From an uncultured Pseudomonadota bacterium (GTDB lineage: Bacteria; Pseudomonadota; Alphaproteobacteria; Rs-D84): a stretch of DNA of 64,000 nt. Below the pieces are notes generated by a model. That model saw nothing but the letters and a program-made list of their open reading frames with translations. It did not search any database and was not told where the DNA came from. Below are positions 9,020-18,080 of the stretch, piece by piece (position 1 is the first letter of the stretch; each line of letters starts with the position of its first letter). The position numbers and the translations under genes are program-made. The DNA lies in the NCBI GenBank assembly GCA_900321105.1, contig OOHL01000002.1, positions 1 to 64,000 on the forward strand, written 5' to 3'.

Positions 9020-9385
9020 TCACTTTTGTTTTTCAAGTATTTTTATACCCATTTTCATAGATAATATTGATTTATAAAAATCATGTGTTTCCTTGGCGTT
9101 CAATTTTCTAACACATTCTACGGTTTCCCCAATCCACCATAACTGATGTTGCAAGATGTTTTCTATATAATCATGGTATGCATCTGCATCTTTTTTATTA
9201 TTAAAATGCGCAACATCTACATTTGGGGTTACACAGTAACCAGAAAACTTTACTCTGTCATTTCCTAATGTATAAACAGAATATTTTGGACTATCATAAA
9301 CAGTCATAATACCCAAATATATTCTGTCATGTGAATACATTTGACCACTATGTTCTGTATCAAGTTTATATTCTTTGATTTGCAT
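9020..9385 (-). CDS. Small tandem-family protein, member B
   Basis: 121 residues of unknown function. The centre reads VYTL...FSGYCVTPNVDV...FNNKKDADAYHDYIENIL. This matches members at 9394 (ATPEIHTFKNKESAQVYYETIDEIV) and 9728 (IIPTIFIKDFKDKQTADLYHNTVENAI) in spacing and key residues. It has no signal peptide or membrane segment. It is the last of the run of small genes downstream of tgt, 8 bp after its neighbour. Confidence 0.65.
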   Translation of the reverse strand: MQIKEYKLDTEHSGQMYSHDRIYLGIMTVYDSPKYSVYTLGNDRVKFSGYCVTPNVDVAHFNNKKDADAYHDYIENILQHQLWWIGETVECVRKLNAKETHDFYKSILSMKMGIKILEKQK

Positions 9386-9393
9386 TATTAAAA

Positions 9394-9702
9394 CTATCTT
9401 ATATTTTCATTAAATCTTTCGATTAATTTTTCATTTACACTGAAAAACTGTTGTTTTGTTTCGTCGTTTGCATTTACATTTACGATTTCATCAATTGTTT
9501 CATAATAAACTTGCGCAGATTCTTTGTTTTTAAAAGTGTGTATTTCCGGTGTTGCAACCATATTATACATATTTGATTGTTTTGCCGCTTTCAAACATGC
9601 CAAAGTGTAAACAAAAGCCAGTTTATCCACATCTTTCTTGGCAACCGCCAGATATATTTTATCATCCATTTTCAATGTTAAGTTTGGTTTGTTTCCGTTC
9701 AT
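9394..9702 (-). CDS. Small tandem-family protein, member A
   Basis: 102 residues. It has the shared core: a VYTL strand, then a (T/I)P element, then F-x-(N/D)-K-x-x-A-x-x-Y and an acidic helix. It is shorter than its neighbours because the Trp-containing C-terminal stretch is missing. It looks cytoplasmic, with unknown role, and belongs to the apparent operon below tgt. Confidence 0.62.
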   Translation of the reverse strand: MNGNKPNLTLKMDDKIYLAVAKKDVDKLAFVYTLACLKAAKQSNMYNMVATPEIHTFKNKESAQVYYETIDEIVNVNANDETKQQFFSVNEKLIERFNENIR

Positions 9703-9727
9703 TTATTTTTCACCTTTTGTTTTTATA

Positions 9728-10084
9728 TTATCTTACAATTGCATTTTCTTTTTTTACAAAATCATAAAAATCGTGTATAGCACCGATACGGCCAAAAAGG
9801 TCCCTTATTCCAAAAGGGCCATGCCACGTCTGATAAGCAATGGCATTTTCTACTGTATTATGGTATAAATCTGCCGTCTGCTTATCTTTGAAATCTTTTA
9901 TAAAGATTGTTGGTATTATATCATAACCCAAAAACTGTTTAGATTTTGAAGCAAAAACATACACAGTGTTTTTAGCACCATCACTTACTGTTGCAGCTGC
10001 ATAAAAAAACAATTTATATCCATCAACTATAACATCAAATGTTTTTAAATTAAATGCTGCTCGCTTAGATATTTTGGCCTGCAT
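9728..10084 (-). CDS. Small tandem-family protein, member C
   Basis: 118 residues. It carries the same core as members A and B (VYVF...FLGYDIIPTIFI...FKDKQTADLYHNTVENAI) and, like B, a C-terminal aromatic stretch ending in HDFYDFVKK (B: HDFYKSIL). The start has GAGGT a few bases upstream. Function unknown. Lineage-specific tandem duplication is the simplest explanation. Confidence 0.62.
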   Translation of the reverse strand: MQAKISKRAAFNLKTFDVIVDGYKLFFYAAATVSDGAKNTVYVFASKSKQFLGYDIIPTIFIKDFKDKQTADLYHNTVENAIAYQTWHGPFGIRDLFGRIGAIHDFYDFVKKENAIVR

Positions 10085-10088
10085 TATA

Positions 10089-11505
<1,417 letters not shown>

Positions 11506-12993
11506 TTAAGCATCCTTTTTAAATAACAAACAACAATCGCCATAACTGAAAAATCTGTATTTTTCAGCGACCGCATGTTTATACGCGGCTTTCATTTCTG
11601 GCAATCCTGCGAACGCAGACACCAACATAAATAATGTTGATTTTGGCAAATGGAAATTAGTTAACAACACATCAACCGCCCCAAACTTATAACCAGGTGT
11701 GATAAAGATATCGGTGGTTTGGCATATTGGCATTACGCGGGGAAGACACATTTTTTCTTGCAATGAAGCAAGTTCCCCTCCTGCGGAGGTGTGGCCAACG
11801 GCCGGGGTGGTCTTTAACCAGTTTGCTATTCTTGCTGGGTCTTTTAATACATCTTTTGCTGATATATGAATTATTTCTAAACCAAGATTTTTTAAATATT
11901 TTTCTCTAATTTCATCATATTTTTCTTTCATATCGTGCGATTTATCATCTATTTCAATAACTATTCCAAGCTCTTCACAGAAAAAATCCACGATATAATT
12001 ACCAATAACTTTTTGTCTATCAAAATCAAGACCGTTTATTTGTTTACCCTTTAATTCTTTCCAAAGCAACGCTTCGGGCAAACTGCCTGATTTCCGTAAT
12101 TCACGCGCACGTTCTACAAGATTTTTATTAAATGGCAAATCAAAATTAACCCCGGATTTACCTTTATCAAAAGACCACCCCGCCCTGCGGGCACCCCTCC
12201 GCAGGAGGGGAACTTGGCTTTGTGCCACTAACTGATGAGCACTTTCAAGTGTGCGCATTGATGTTGTTCCGACCGCGATAACGCGTTTTGCGTTGTTTAT
12301 TATATCTGCCTGTTCATCGGTGATACAGCACCATTCGCTGTGCATTTTATGTTCGTCTAAATTTTCTGTCTTAACAGGCATCCAAGTTCCGGCGCCAACA
12401 TGCAAAGTCACCTTTACAATTTTTGCACCGGCCTTTTCAATTTCGCTTAATAATTCGTCAGTAAAATGCAATCCTGCGGTTGGTGCCGCCATTGACCCCA
12501 GTGGGTCAGCATAAACTGTTTGGTAACGTTCACGGTCTTCGGTTTCTTCTTCGCGTTTCATGTATGGCGGCAATGGCATTTTTCCGTATTTATTTAATAA
12601 ATCAAAAACATTATCACAATTAAAATGCAACAATAAACCGCTTTCGTCGTCTTTGTCCAACACATTTAATGTTGTTCCGTCGACCATTGTTAATGTATCG
12701 CCAATATTGATTTTATTAAACTTTTTACAAAGTCCCCACCAATCTTTGTCATTAACCGATGTATGCAGGGTTATTTCATGTCCGTCGGCTTCAAATCGCG
12801 CAGGTATAACGCGCGAATTATTAAACACGACAACGTCGCCAGGTTTTAAGAAAGATATAAAATCGCGAATATGTTTATCGTCTATTTTTTCACCATCAAC
12901 AACCAACATACGCGATGCATCACGTTCGTGTAATGGATGCGATGCGATTAATTCGGTTGGTAATTCAAAATCAAAATCAGATGTGTGTAACAT
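11506..12993 (-). CDS. queA: S-adenosylmethionine:tRNA ribosyltransferase-isomerase with an in-frame DUF559 insertion
   Basis: QueA transfers and isomerises the ribose of SAM onto preQ1-tRNA to form epoxyqueuosine. At 495 residues it is about 150 longer than usual. Residues 1-259 match QueA (LHVGAGTWMPVKTENLDEHK, AVGTTSMRTLESAHQ), and QueA resumes at the end (DIFITPGYKFGAVD, LLTNFHLPKSTLFML). Between them, about residues 260-408 are a complete DUF559 endonuclease-like domain flanked by translated inverted repeats. The frame is open throughout, so a single chimeric protein is expected. Whether it is spliced, tolerated or inactive cannot be told from sequence. Confidence 0.93.
   Translation of the reverse strand: MLHTSDFDFELPTELIASHPLHERDASRMLVVDGEKIDDKHIRDFISFLKPGDVVVFNNSRVIPARFEADGHEITLHTSVNDKDWWGLCKKFNKINIGDTLTMVDGTTLNVLDKDDESGLLLHFNCDNVFDLLNKYGKMPLPPYMKREEETEDRERYQTVYADPLGSMAAPTAGLHFTDELLSEIEKAGAKIVKVTLHVGAGTWMPVKTENLDEHKMHSEWCCITDEQADIINNAKRVIAVGTTSMRTLESAHQLVAQSQVPLLRRGARRAGWSFDKGKSGVNFDLPFNKNLVERARELRKSGSLPEALLWKELKGKQINGLDFDRQKVIGNYIVDFFCEELGIVIEIDDKSHDMKEKYDEIREKYLKNLGLEIIHISAKDVLKDPARIANWLKTTPAVGHTSAGGELASLQEKMCLPRVMPICQTTDIFITPGYKFGAVDVLLTNFHLPKSTLFMLVSAFAGLPEMKAAYKHAVAEKYRFFSYGDCCLLFKKDA
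11769..11815. repeat. Left terminal inverted repeat of the queA element
   Basis: 47 bp. Reverse-complementary to 12170-12216 apart from the central loop region. It contains its own short palindromes (CCTCC/GGAGG and GGCC/GGCC). Confidence 0.85.
12170..12216. repeat. Right terminal inverted repeat of the queA element
   Basis: 47 bp, the inverted partner of 11769-11815. It has internal palindromes GCCCTGCGGGC and CCCCTCCGCAGGAGGGG. Confidence 0.85.
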
Positions 12994-12995
12994 GG

Positions 12996-13041
12996 TTATC
13001 TTTGTATTGTGTTTTGGTATTTTATTATTGAATCTTGTTTT
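12996..13041. repeat. 46-bp direct repeat, copy 1
   Basis: Identical to 13276-13321. It encodes the C-terminal KQDSIIKYQNTIQR and stop of the small membrane protein gene. Confidence 0.9.
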
Positions 13042-13262
13042 TGAATAAATTCTTGTTGTGTTTTTTGAATATTTTTTTCTTGTTTTTTATCAGAAAGATA
13101 CACAGACAAACTTGTAACGCCTGCCAAAAGAGATAAAGAAACAGCTACCATAACAAAAACAGACCAAGGGTTTACCTTTGCTGCAGCTGCTGCTCGTTCT
13201 CGCGCTATTCTGATTGTATCATCATGCCATTCTGTAAAACGAGTATCTAGATCTTCACCCAT
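12996..13262 (-). CDS. Small single-pass membrane protein
   Basis: 88 residues, unknown function. An amphipathic, Ala/Arg-rich N-terminus (IARERAAAAAKVNPW) leads to one membrane segment (about 33-54, VFVMVAVSLSLLAGVTSLSVYL), then a Gln/Lys-rich predicted coiled tail (KNIQKTQQEFIQKQDS). It ends 2 bp before queA. The last 46 bp of the gene are repeated exactly at 13276-13321, so it was involved in a local duplication. Confidence 0.6.
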   Translation of the reverse strand: MGEDLDTRFTEWHDDTIRIARERAAAAAKVNPWSVFVMVAVSLSLLAGVTSLSVYLSDKKQEKNIQKTQQEFIQKQDSIIKYQNTIQR

Positions 13263-13275
13263 TTTATATCCTTTT

Positions 13276-13321
13276 TTATCTTTGTATTGTGTTTTGGTAT
13301 TTTATTATTGAATCTTGTTTT
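13276..13321. repeat. 46-bp direct repeat, copy 2
   Basis: Identical to 12996-13041, located just upstream of the start of the intact small membrane protein gene. Confidence 0.9.
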
Positions 13322-13383
13322 GCGGTCTCAATTTGTTTTATTTCTTTATACACCTGGTTATTGTCTTGGTGTTTTTTCTTGTC
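13276..13383 (-). pseudogene. Remnant of a duplicated small membrane protein gene
   Basis: On the minus strand, in frame with repeat copy 2, the sequence reads DKKKHQDNNQVYKEIKQIE, then TAKQDSIIKYQNTIQR and a stop, without an ATG. It ends exactly as the intact 88-residue gene does but lacks the membrane segment. It probably marks an incomplete tandem duplication between era and queA. A GTG-started 26-residue peptide is possible but not convincing. Confidence 0.5.
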
Positions 13384-13396
13384 ATATTTTTTCCTT

Positions 13397-14287
13397 TTAC
13401 TTGAACTCTAATCCCTGGTCGGTGTAATTTTCTGCAACGTCTTCCCAATTTTCTTCGACACGAACAAATAAATGTAATCGTGCATTTACACCCCATTGGT
13501 CCTGGATATCAAGGCGTGCCGCCGTTCCAATTTTCTTTAATTGTTCCCCGCCACGACCAACAACAATCTTTTTGTGTGCCGCGTTTTGAACCACGATTTT
13601 TTGGTATATTTCAAGAACACCTTCTGCGTCTTGTTCTACGCGTTCCGTAACCACGTTAATATGATAAGGCAATTCTTGGTGGATATATTTATAAATCTTT
13701 TCACGGGTTAATTCCGCCAAATAAAGCATATCCGGCACATCAATTGCGTCATGTGATTCAAACAAATATGGTGATTCTGGCATAACCGCAGACAATGATT
13801 CCAGCATTTGTTCAACGCCATCGTTTTTCAATGCGGAAATCATAAATATTTCATTGAAATTCGCCATTTGCGACAATTCCGCAACCATTGGCAATAATGT
13901 TGTTTTGGCAATCGAATCAACCTTGTTCAATGCGACAAACAAATTTTTGTGTTCTTTGATTTTTTCAATTAAATCACGAACGGTTTGTGTTATGCCCTTG
14001 CCTGCATCAATTACCAGCAACACCGCATCTGCATCATCCAGCGCAGACATTGCCGCACCAACCATGGCCCGATCCAATCGACGTGATGGTTTAAAAACGC
14101 CCGGTGTATCCACAAATATTAATTGTTTGTCGCCAACCATCTTAATAGCGCGCAAACGTGTTCGTGTGGTTTGAACCTTGTGCGAAACAATAGATACCTT
14201 GCGCCCCATAATTTGGTTCATCAATGTCGATTTGCCGGCATTCGTCGGTCCAATAATCGCAATAAATCCAGAATAAGTCTTTGTCAT
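13397..14287 (-). CDS. era: GTPase Era
   Basis: Essential GTPase that binds the 3' end of 16S rRNA and checks 30S maturation. 296 residues from the ATG at 14287. It shows G1 GPTNAGKST, G3 DTPG, G4 NKVD, a SALK G5-like segment, and a C-terminal KH domain with the GxxG-type loop (VVGRGGEQLKKIG). An ATG six codons upstream is also in frame, but neither start has a clear ribosome-binding site. The start region is divergent from dcd. Confidence 0.97.
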   Translation of the reverse strand: MTKTYSGFIAIIGPTNAGKSTLMNQIMGRKVSIVSHKVQTTRTRLRAIKMVGDKQLIFVDTPGVFKPSRRLDRAMVGAAMSALDDADAVLLVIDAGKGITQTVRDLIEKIKEHKNLFVALNKVDSIAKTTLLPMVAELSQMANFNEIFMISALKNDGVEQMLESLSAVMPESPYLFESHDAIDVPDMLYLAELTREKIYKYIHQELPYHINVVTERVEQDAEGVLEIYQKIVVQNAAHKKIVVGRGGEQLKKIGTAARLDIQDQWGVNARLHLFVRVEENWEDVAENYTDQGLEFK

Positions 14288-14394
14288 ACCCAAACAATAG
14301 CACACAAAATCTAAAACTCAACAAAAACCTTGAAAAAGCAATATTGTATAGTAATATCACAGACGAGAGAGACCAAACGCAAAAGGAAACAAGA

Positions 14395-15153
14395 ATGCAA
14401 TTGACTGGTCCTGAAATAAAAAGACAAATGCAATTAAACAATCCTGCAAACCCTGGAGATTACGGCAGACCTAATATTATTATAGAACCATTTGATGAAA
14501 GATGCCTGGGCTCTAATAGTTATGATTTACATCTGGCGCCAAAAATGCGGGTATATAAAAACACTATTCCATATGGTATGGTGCCAGCAATACCGTATAA
14601 AGAAGGCAGACAATATACCATGGAAGATTGGTTTTCGTGGAAATATCGCGATCAATATGACGCCAGAAATGACACATATGCTAAATATTTAAAAGGCAAT
14701 CCAGAATATGATTTTCGTAATCCTAAATTCTTGATTGACCCAACTAAATCGAATGAAACCATAGAATTTGAAATACCAGAATATGGGGCTATTTTGAATC
14801 CGCAATTTGGATATTTGGCATCAACTGTTGAATATACGGAAACATATAATTTGTTCCCTTATATTGATGGCAAATCAAGTTTGGGACGCAATTTTATATT
14901 GAATCATCACACCGCTGGTCGTGGTGACGATGGTTTTTGTGGAACATGGACACTGGAAATTCGTGTTTTGTACCCAACAGTTGTTTATCCTTATATGCGT
15001 ATAGGTCAAATATATTATGAAAAATTTACTGGCGACCAAAAACAATATCATAAAAATCCAGCCAGCCATTATAATGGTCAAGTTGGACCGACGCCTGCGG
15101 CACCTGTGCCGGTTGATTTATTTATCAAAGATCTTGTTGAAAGAAATAGATAA
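14395..15153 (+). CDS. dcd: dCTP deaminase / dUTPase family protein
   Basis: Trimeric dCTP deaminase-dUTPase fold. Conserved elements are GSNSYDLHLAPKM, the nucleotide-binding YIDGKSSLGRNF, and GFCGTWTLEI carrying the catalytic Glu. RIGQIYYEKFTG follows. At 252 residues it is about 60 longer than typical Dcd, with extra sequence after residue 55 (a Trp/Tyr-rich MEDWFSWKYRDQYDARNDTY stretch). The ATG at 14395 has AAAGGA upstream; a longer frame from 14281 overlaps era and is not supported. Deaminase versus bifunctional or dUTPase activity cannot be decided here. Confidence 0.85.
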   Translation: MQLTGPEIKRQMQLNNPANPGDYGRPNIIIEPFDERCLGSNSYDLHLAPKMRVYKNTIPYGMVPAIPYKEGRQYTMEDWFSWKYRDQYDARNDTYAKYLKGNPEYDFRNPKFLIDPTKSNETIEFEIPEYGAILNPQFGYLASTVEYTETYNLFPYIDGKSSLGRNFILNHHTAGRGDDGFCGTWTLEIRVLYPTVVYPYMRIGQIYYEKFTGDQKQYHKNPASHYNGQVGPTPAAPVPVDLFIKDLVERNR

Positions 15154-15164
15154 AAGGTTTCAAA

Positions 15165-15716
15165 ATGCAAAATAATAGTGACGCTATCGTTGTGGAAGCC
15201 AAAAACGCCATTACTGGCGAAACGATTTATATATTAAAATCTAAATTAAATGAATTTAATCATAGAATTGAAAAAGACGGCACCATTATTTTTATACCAG
15301 AAACACGTAACAATAATTCATGTAATGAATCTGGATGTGCGGTTTTCTTATTTCTTTTTGTCTTGTCTATAGCCACAGCATGTGGGGTTGTGATGTACAA
15401 AGAATACAAAGCGAATAAAAAACATCCAAATGTTATTTCTGGCATATATGACAAAGATAAAAAAATTATTATTTCAGATGTTAATACACACGTGGAACGT
15501 ATGATTGAATACGCTGGTTATAAAGATAAATTTGCCGAACAAAATCAATTACCAGAATTTGAAGAACAAATAAAACAATCTAATATTGGCGATACCGTAA
15601 TATTTGTTTCACCAAATTATGAAAAAAGAGAAAAATTTGTTCTGGATAGCCGAAACAGATTGTATTTGAACAAGGATTCAATTATAATGCGCACAAAAAA
15701 AACCAGACAAAGATAA
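15165..15716 (+). CDS. Single-TM protein of unknown function
   Basis: 183 residues. A soluble N-terminal part (about 1-58) is followed by one membrane helix (about 60-80, AVFLFLFVLSIATACGVVMY) and a C-terminal domain. The end (GDTVIFVSPNY, LNKDSIIMRTKKTR) resembles the small lipoprotein at 7535-7900. It is 11 bp downstream of dcd and probably co-transcribed with it. Function not recognised. Confidence 0.6.
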   Translation: MQNNSDAIVVEAKNAITGETIYILKSKLNEFNHRIEKDGTIIFIPETRNNNSCNESGCAVFLFLFVLSIATACGVVMYKEYKANKKHPNVISGIYDKDKKIIISDVNTHVERMIEYAGYKDKFAEQNQLPEFEEQIKQSNIGDTVIFVSPNYEKREKFVLDSRNRLYLNKDSIIMRTKKTRQR

Positions 15717-15720
15717 TAAA

Positions 15721-15746
15721 AAAAACTGCCGTTTGGCAGTTTTTTA
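15721..15746. terminator. Bidirectional terminator
   Basis: AAAAACTGCC / GGCAGTTTTTT hairpin with a GTTT loop between convergent genes. Confidence 0.9.
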
Positions 15747-16463
15747 TTTAAGTTTCTTTGTCCATTCGTTATCTGGGAAATTGGCACGCAGCATTTTCGC
15801 ATAACCTGCCGCCTGATCTGGTAAACCGATTGCGGTATAACATTCTGTTAAACGAAACATGGCTTCGGGTGTCATAACTGTTTCTTGGGCGGTTGCGACA
15901 ATTGATTGCAAACGTGTTATAGCCGATGTCCAATTACGATTGTGCATATCTTCGCGCGCCGCATACATAACCTTACCCGCAATATAATTTTTCAAGATAA
16001 GTATTTTGTTTTCTGCGTTTTTGGCATATTCACTGTTAGGGAATCTGTCGACCAATTGTTGAAATTGCTGTAATGCGTATGCAGACATACCGGGATCACG
16101 ACGAACATCGCTGACCTGGCGATAATAACACATACCACGCAGATACATCATATATGGAACATCTTTGTGTCCCGGATGAAAACGCATATATCGATCAATC
16201 GCCAATATAGAACCTGCAAAATCTTTATCCATATAACGCGAATACGCCATCATAACCAGCGCATCTGCAGCCCAAGGATTTGCAGGATATTGCGCTTCGG
16301 CTGTTTGGAATAATTCGGCGGCTTCTTCATAATTCTTTTTGTTAAATTCTTTATATGCATCCGCGTAAATATCTTCCAATGGGCGTTCTGGTTTAATTTC
16401 TTCGCCACCCCCACACGCATAAAGCATAGGCATCAAACAAAACAATAAAACGATTTTTTTCAT
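15744..16463 (-). CDS. bamD: Outer membrane protein assembly factor BamD
   Basis: Lipoprotein subunit of the BAM complex that inserts outer-membrane beta-barrels. 239 residues from MKKIVLLFCLMPMLYAC, with a type II signal peptide and lipobox Cys. The mature part has TPR-like repeats (YADAYKEFNKKNYEEAAELF, QYPANPWAADALVMMAYS, PGHKDVPYMMYLRGMCYY). The longer frame start at 16520 would hide the signal peptide and is rejected. Divergent from murJ. Confidence 0.93.
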   Translation of the reverse strand: MKKIVLLFCLMPMLYACGGGEEIKPERPLEDIYADAYKEFNKKNYEEAAELFQTAEAQYPANPWAADALVMMAYSRYMDKDFAGSILAIDRYMRFHPGHKDVPYMMYLRGMCYYRQVSDVRRDPGMSAYALQQFQQLVDRFPNSEYAKNAENKILILKNYIAGKVMYAAREDMHNRNWTSAITRLQSIVATAQETVMTPEAMFRLTECYTAIGLPDQAAGYAKMLRANFPDNEWTKKLK

Positions 16464-16535
16464 ACTTGAAATCCCTTTGCTATTCGCAGTATAATGAAAG
16501 GCATGAAAAAATAAAAGCAAAAAATAGGCAAAACC

Positions 16536-18002
16536 ATGAAATTAGGAAGAAATATTTTTGGTGTCGGCGCAATGACCGGGATAAGTCGTATATTTGGATT
16601 TATTCGCGATATGCTAATCGCACGATTTTTGGGTGCGGGTCGTATGTCTGATATTTTCTTTGCGGCGTTCAAATTACCAAATCTTTTCCGTGATTTATTG
16701 GGCGAAGGCGCCCTTTCTGCTATCTTTATCCCGATGTACACAGATATGAAAAAGGATGAAGGATTTGCAAAAAATGTTTTTTCTTGGCTGATGGTTATAT
16801 TATTGGGTATAACAATTGTCTTTGAAATACTTATGCCGTTGGTTATTTGGGCTTTGGCACCTGGGTTTTCAGAAGACCCTGGCAAAATGCAATTAACAGT
16901 GACTATCGCCCGCATAATGTTTTTCTATGTTATCTTTATTTGTGGCGCGGCATTTTTATCAGCTGTTCTTAATGCACATTCGCGCTTTTTATTGGCGGCG
17001 TTTATGCCAGTTATGTTGAACATCATGTTAATTTGCGCATTGGCAGCATCTGTATTGTACGGCAATCAATATATAATCTATGTAATGGCTGCAACAGTCG
17101 TTTTGTCCGGGATTATTCAATTCTTTGTCCTTTGGCAACGAATTCGCAGCAAGCATTTTGGATTGCGCTTGATAATTCCACATTGGAATCAACAGATTAA
17201 AAATATGTTTAAACGTTTTGGGGTCAGCCTGGTTGGTTCTGGATTTTATCAAATAACAATTATCGTTGGAACCTTGGTTGCCAGTTGGCAATCCGGCGCG
17301 GTATCATGGCTGTATTATTCAGACCGCATGGTTCAATTGCCATTTGCAATGATTGGCTTGGCAGTCGGGACGGTTTTAATATCTTCAATCTCAAAGGCAT
17401 TAACCGATGGCAATATGCGCAGCGTTCACCTGCAACAAAATTCATCTATGCGCCGTTCAATGATGTTAATCATGCCCTGTATGGTCGGATTATTTGTTTT
17501 GGCAGAACCAATTATTCGTATTTTGTTCCAACATGGTGCATGGACCCCGGAATCAACACACGCGGTGGCAATCGCAATCAAAATACAATGTTTGGTATTG
17601 CCAGCAATGTTAATCAGCCAGATTTACAGCAAAACCCTTTACGCATCTCAGGATGTTAATACACCTGTGCGTACCAGTGTTATTTCATTGGGGGTTGCAA
17701 CTGTGATTTATTTGGCATTGTTCCCATTGATTGGTTATTTATCAATTCCTGTTGGTGTAGTGGTCAGCGGCTATGTCAAAAACTATCTTTTGGGTCATGT
17801 CTGTCGCAAACGCGGATTGGTAAAAACAGACAAAAAAACATTTGTTGCGATATCTGTATTTGCCCTGCTTTCTGTGGCATTGGGATATATTCTTTCAATA
17901 TTTAATATTGCAAACATTATTGTTTTAGCTGTTGCAATCGCAATATTTGGGATTTTATATTTACCAACTGCATTTATCATCGACAGATTCTTGATAAAAT
18001 AA
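16536..18002 (+). CDS. murJ: Lipid II flippase MurJ
   Basis: Flips lipid-linked peptidoglycan precursor across the inner membrane. 488 residues with about 14 hydrophobic segments. The N-terminus is diagnostic: GAMTGISRIFGFIRDMLIAR and FKLPNLFRDLLGEGALSAIF. It is a MATE/MOP superfamily member. It is divergent from bamD, with a weak ribosome-binding site. Confidence 0.95.
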   Translation: MKLGRNIFGVGAMTGISRIFGFIRDMLIARFLGAGRMSDIFFAAFKLPNLFRDLLGEGALSAIFIPMYTDMKKDEGFAKNVFSWLMVILLGITIVFEILMPLVIWALAPGFSEDPGKMQLTVTIARIMFFYVIFICGAAFLSAVLNAHSRFLLAAFMPVMLNIMLICALAASVLYGNQYIIYVMAATVVLSGIIQFFVLWQRIRSKHFGLRLIIPHWNQQIKNMFKRFGVSLVGSGFYQITIIVGTLVASWQSGAVSWLYYSDRMVQLPFAMIGLAVGTVLISSISKALTDGNMRSVHLQQNSSMRRSMMLIMPCMVGLFVLAEPIIRILFQHGAWTPESTHAVAIAIKIQCLVLPAMLISQIYSKTLYASQDVNTPVRTSVISLGVATVIYLALFPLIGYLSIPVGVVVSGYVKNYLLGHVCRKRGLVKTDKKTFVAISVFALLSVALGYILSIFNIANIIVLAVAIAIFGILYLPTAFIIDRFLIK

Positions 18003-18004
18003 AT

Positions 18005-18033
18005 TTGCAAGTATGCCCCTTTTGTGATAAAAT
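18005..18033 (+). promoter_or_regulatory. Promoter for rlpA
   Basis: TTGCAA at 18005-18010, a 17-bp spacer and TAAAAT at 18028-18033. The gene's ATG lies 48 bp further on. Confidence 0.6.
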
Positions 18034-18080
18034 ATGAAACATGAGAATCACAGGGATAAGCCCACAAAAGGAGTGAGAAT

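Larger units (their letters stand above)
11769..12216 (-). mobile_element. DUF559-encoding palindromic element inserted in queA
   Basis: 448-bp element bounded by 47-bp terminal inverted repeats, 11769-11815 and 12170-12216. Both read CAAGTTCCCCTCCTGCGGAG at the outer end and GGGGTGGTCTTT at the inner end, with a diverged GC-rich hairpin between. It carries a DUF559 (Vsr-like fold) domain with ALLWKELKGKQ, DRQKVIGNYIVDFFC, IEIDDKSH and a YDEIREKYLKNLGLEII helix. The domain has no ATG of its own and reads in frame with queA. The GC-rich ends stand out against the AT-rich genome. Its short, intein-like placement recalls Rickettsia palindromic elements, which also sit in frame within genes. Confidence 0.85.

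Noticed and set aside
14281..14394. N-terminal extension of dcd
   Set aside because: It runs into the divergent era gene, has no ribosome-binding site, and the family begins at 14395.
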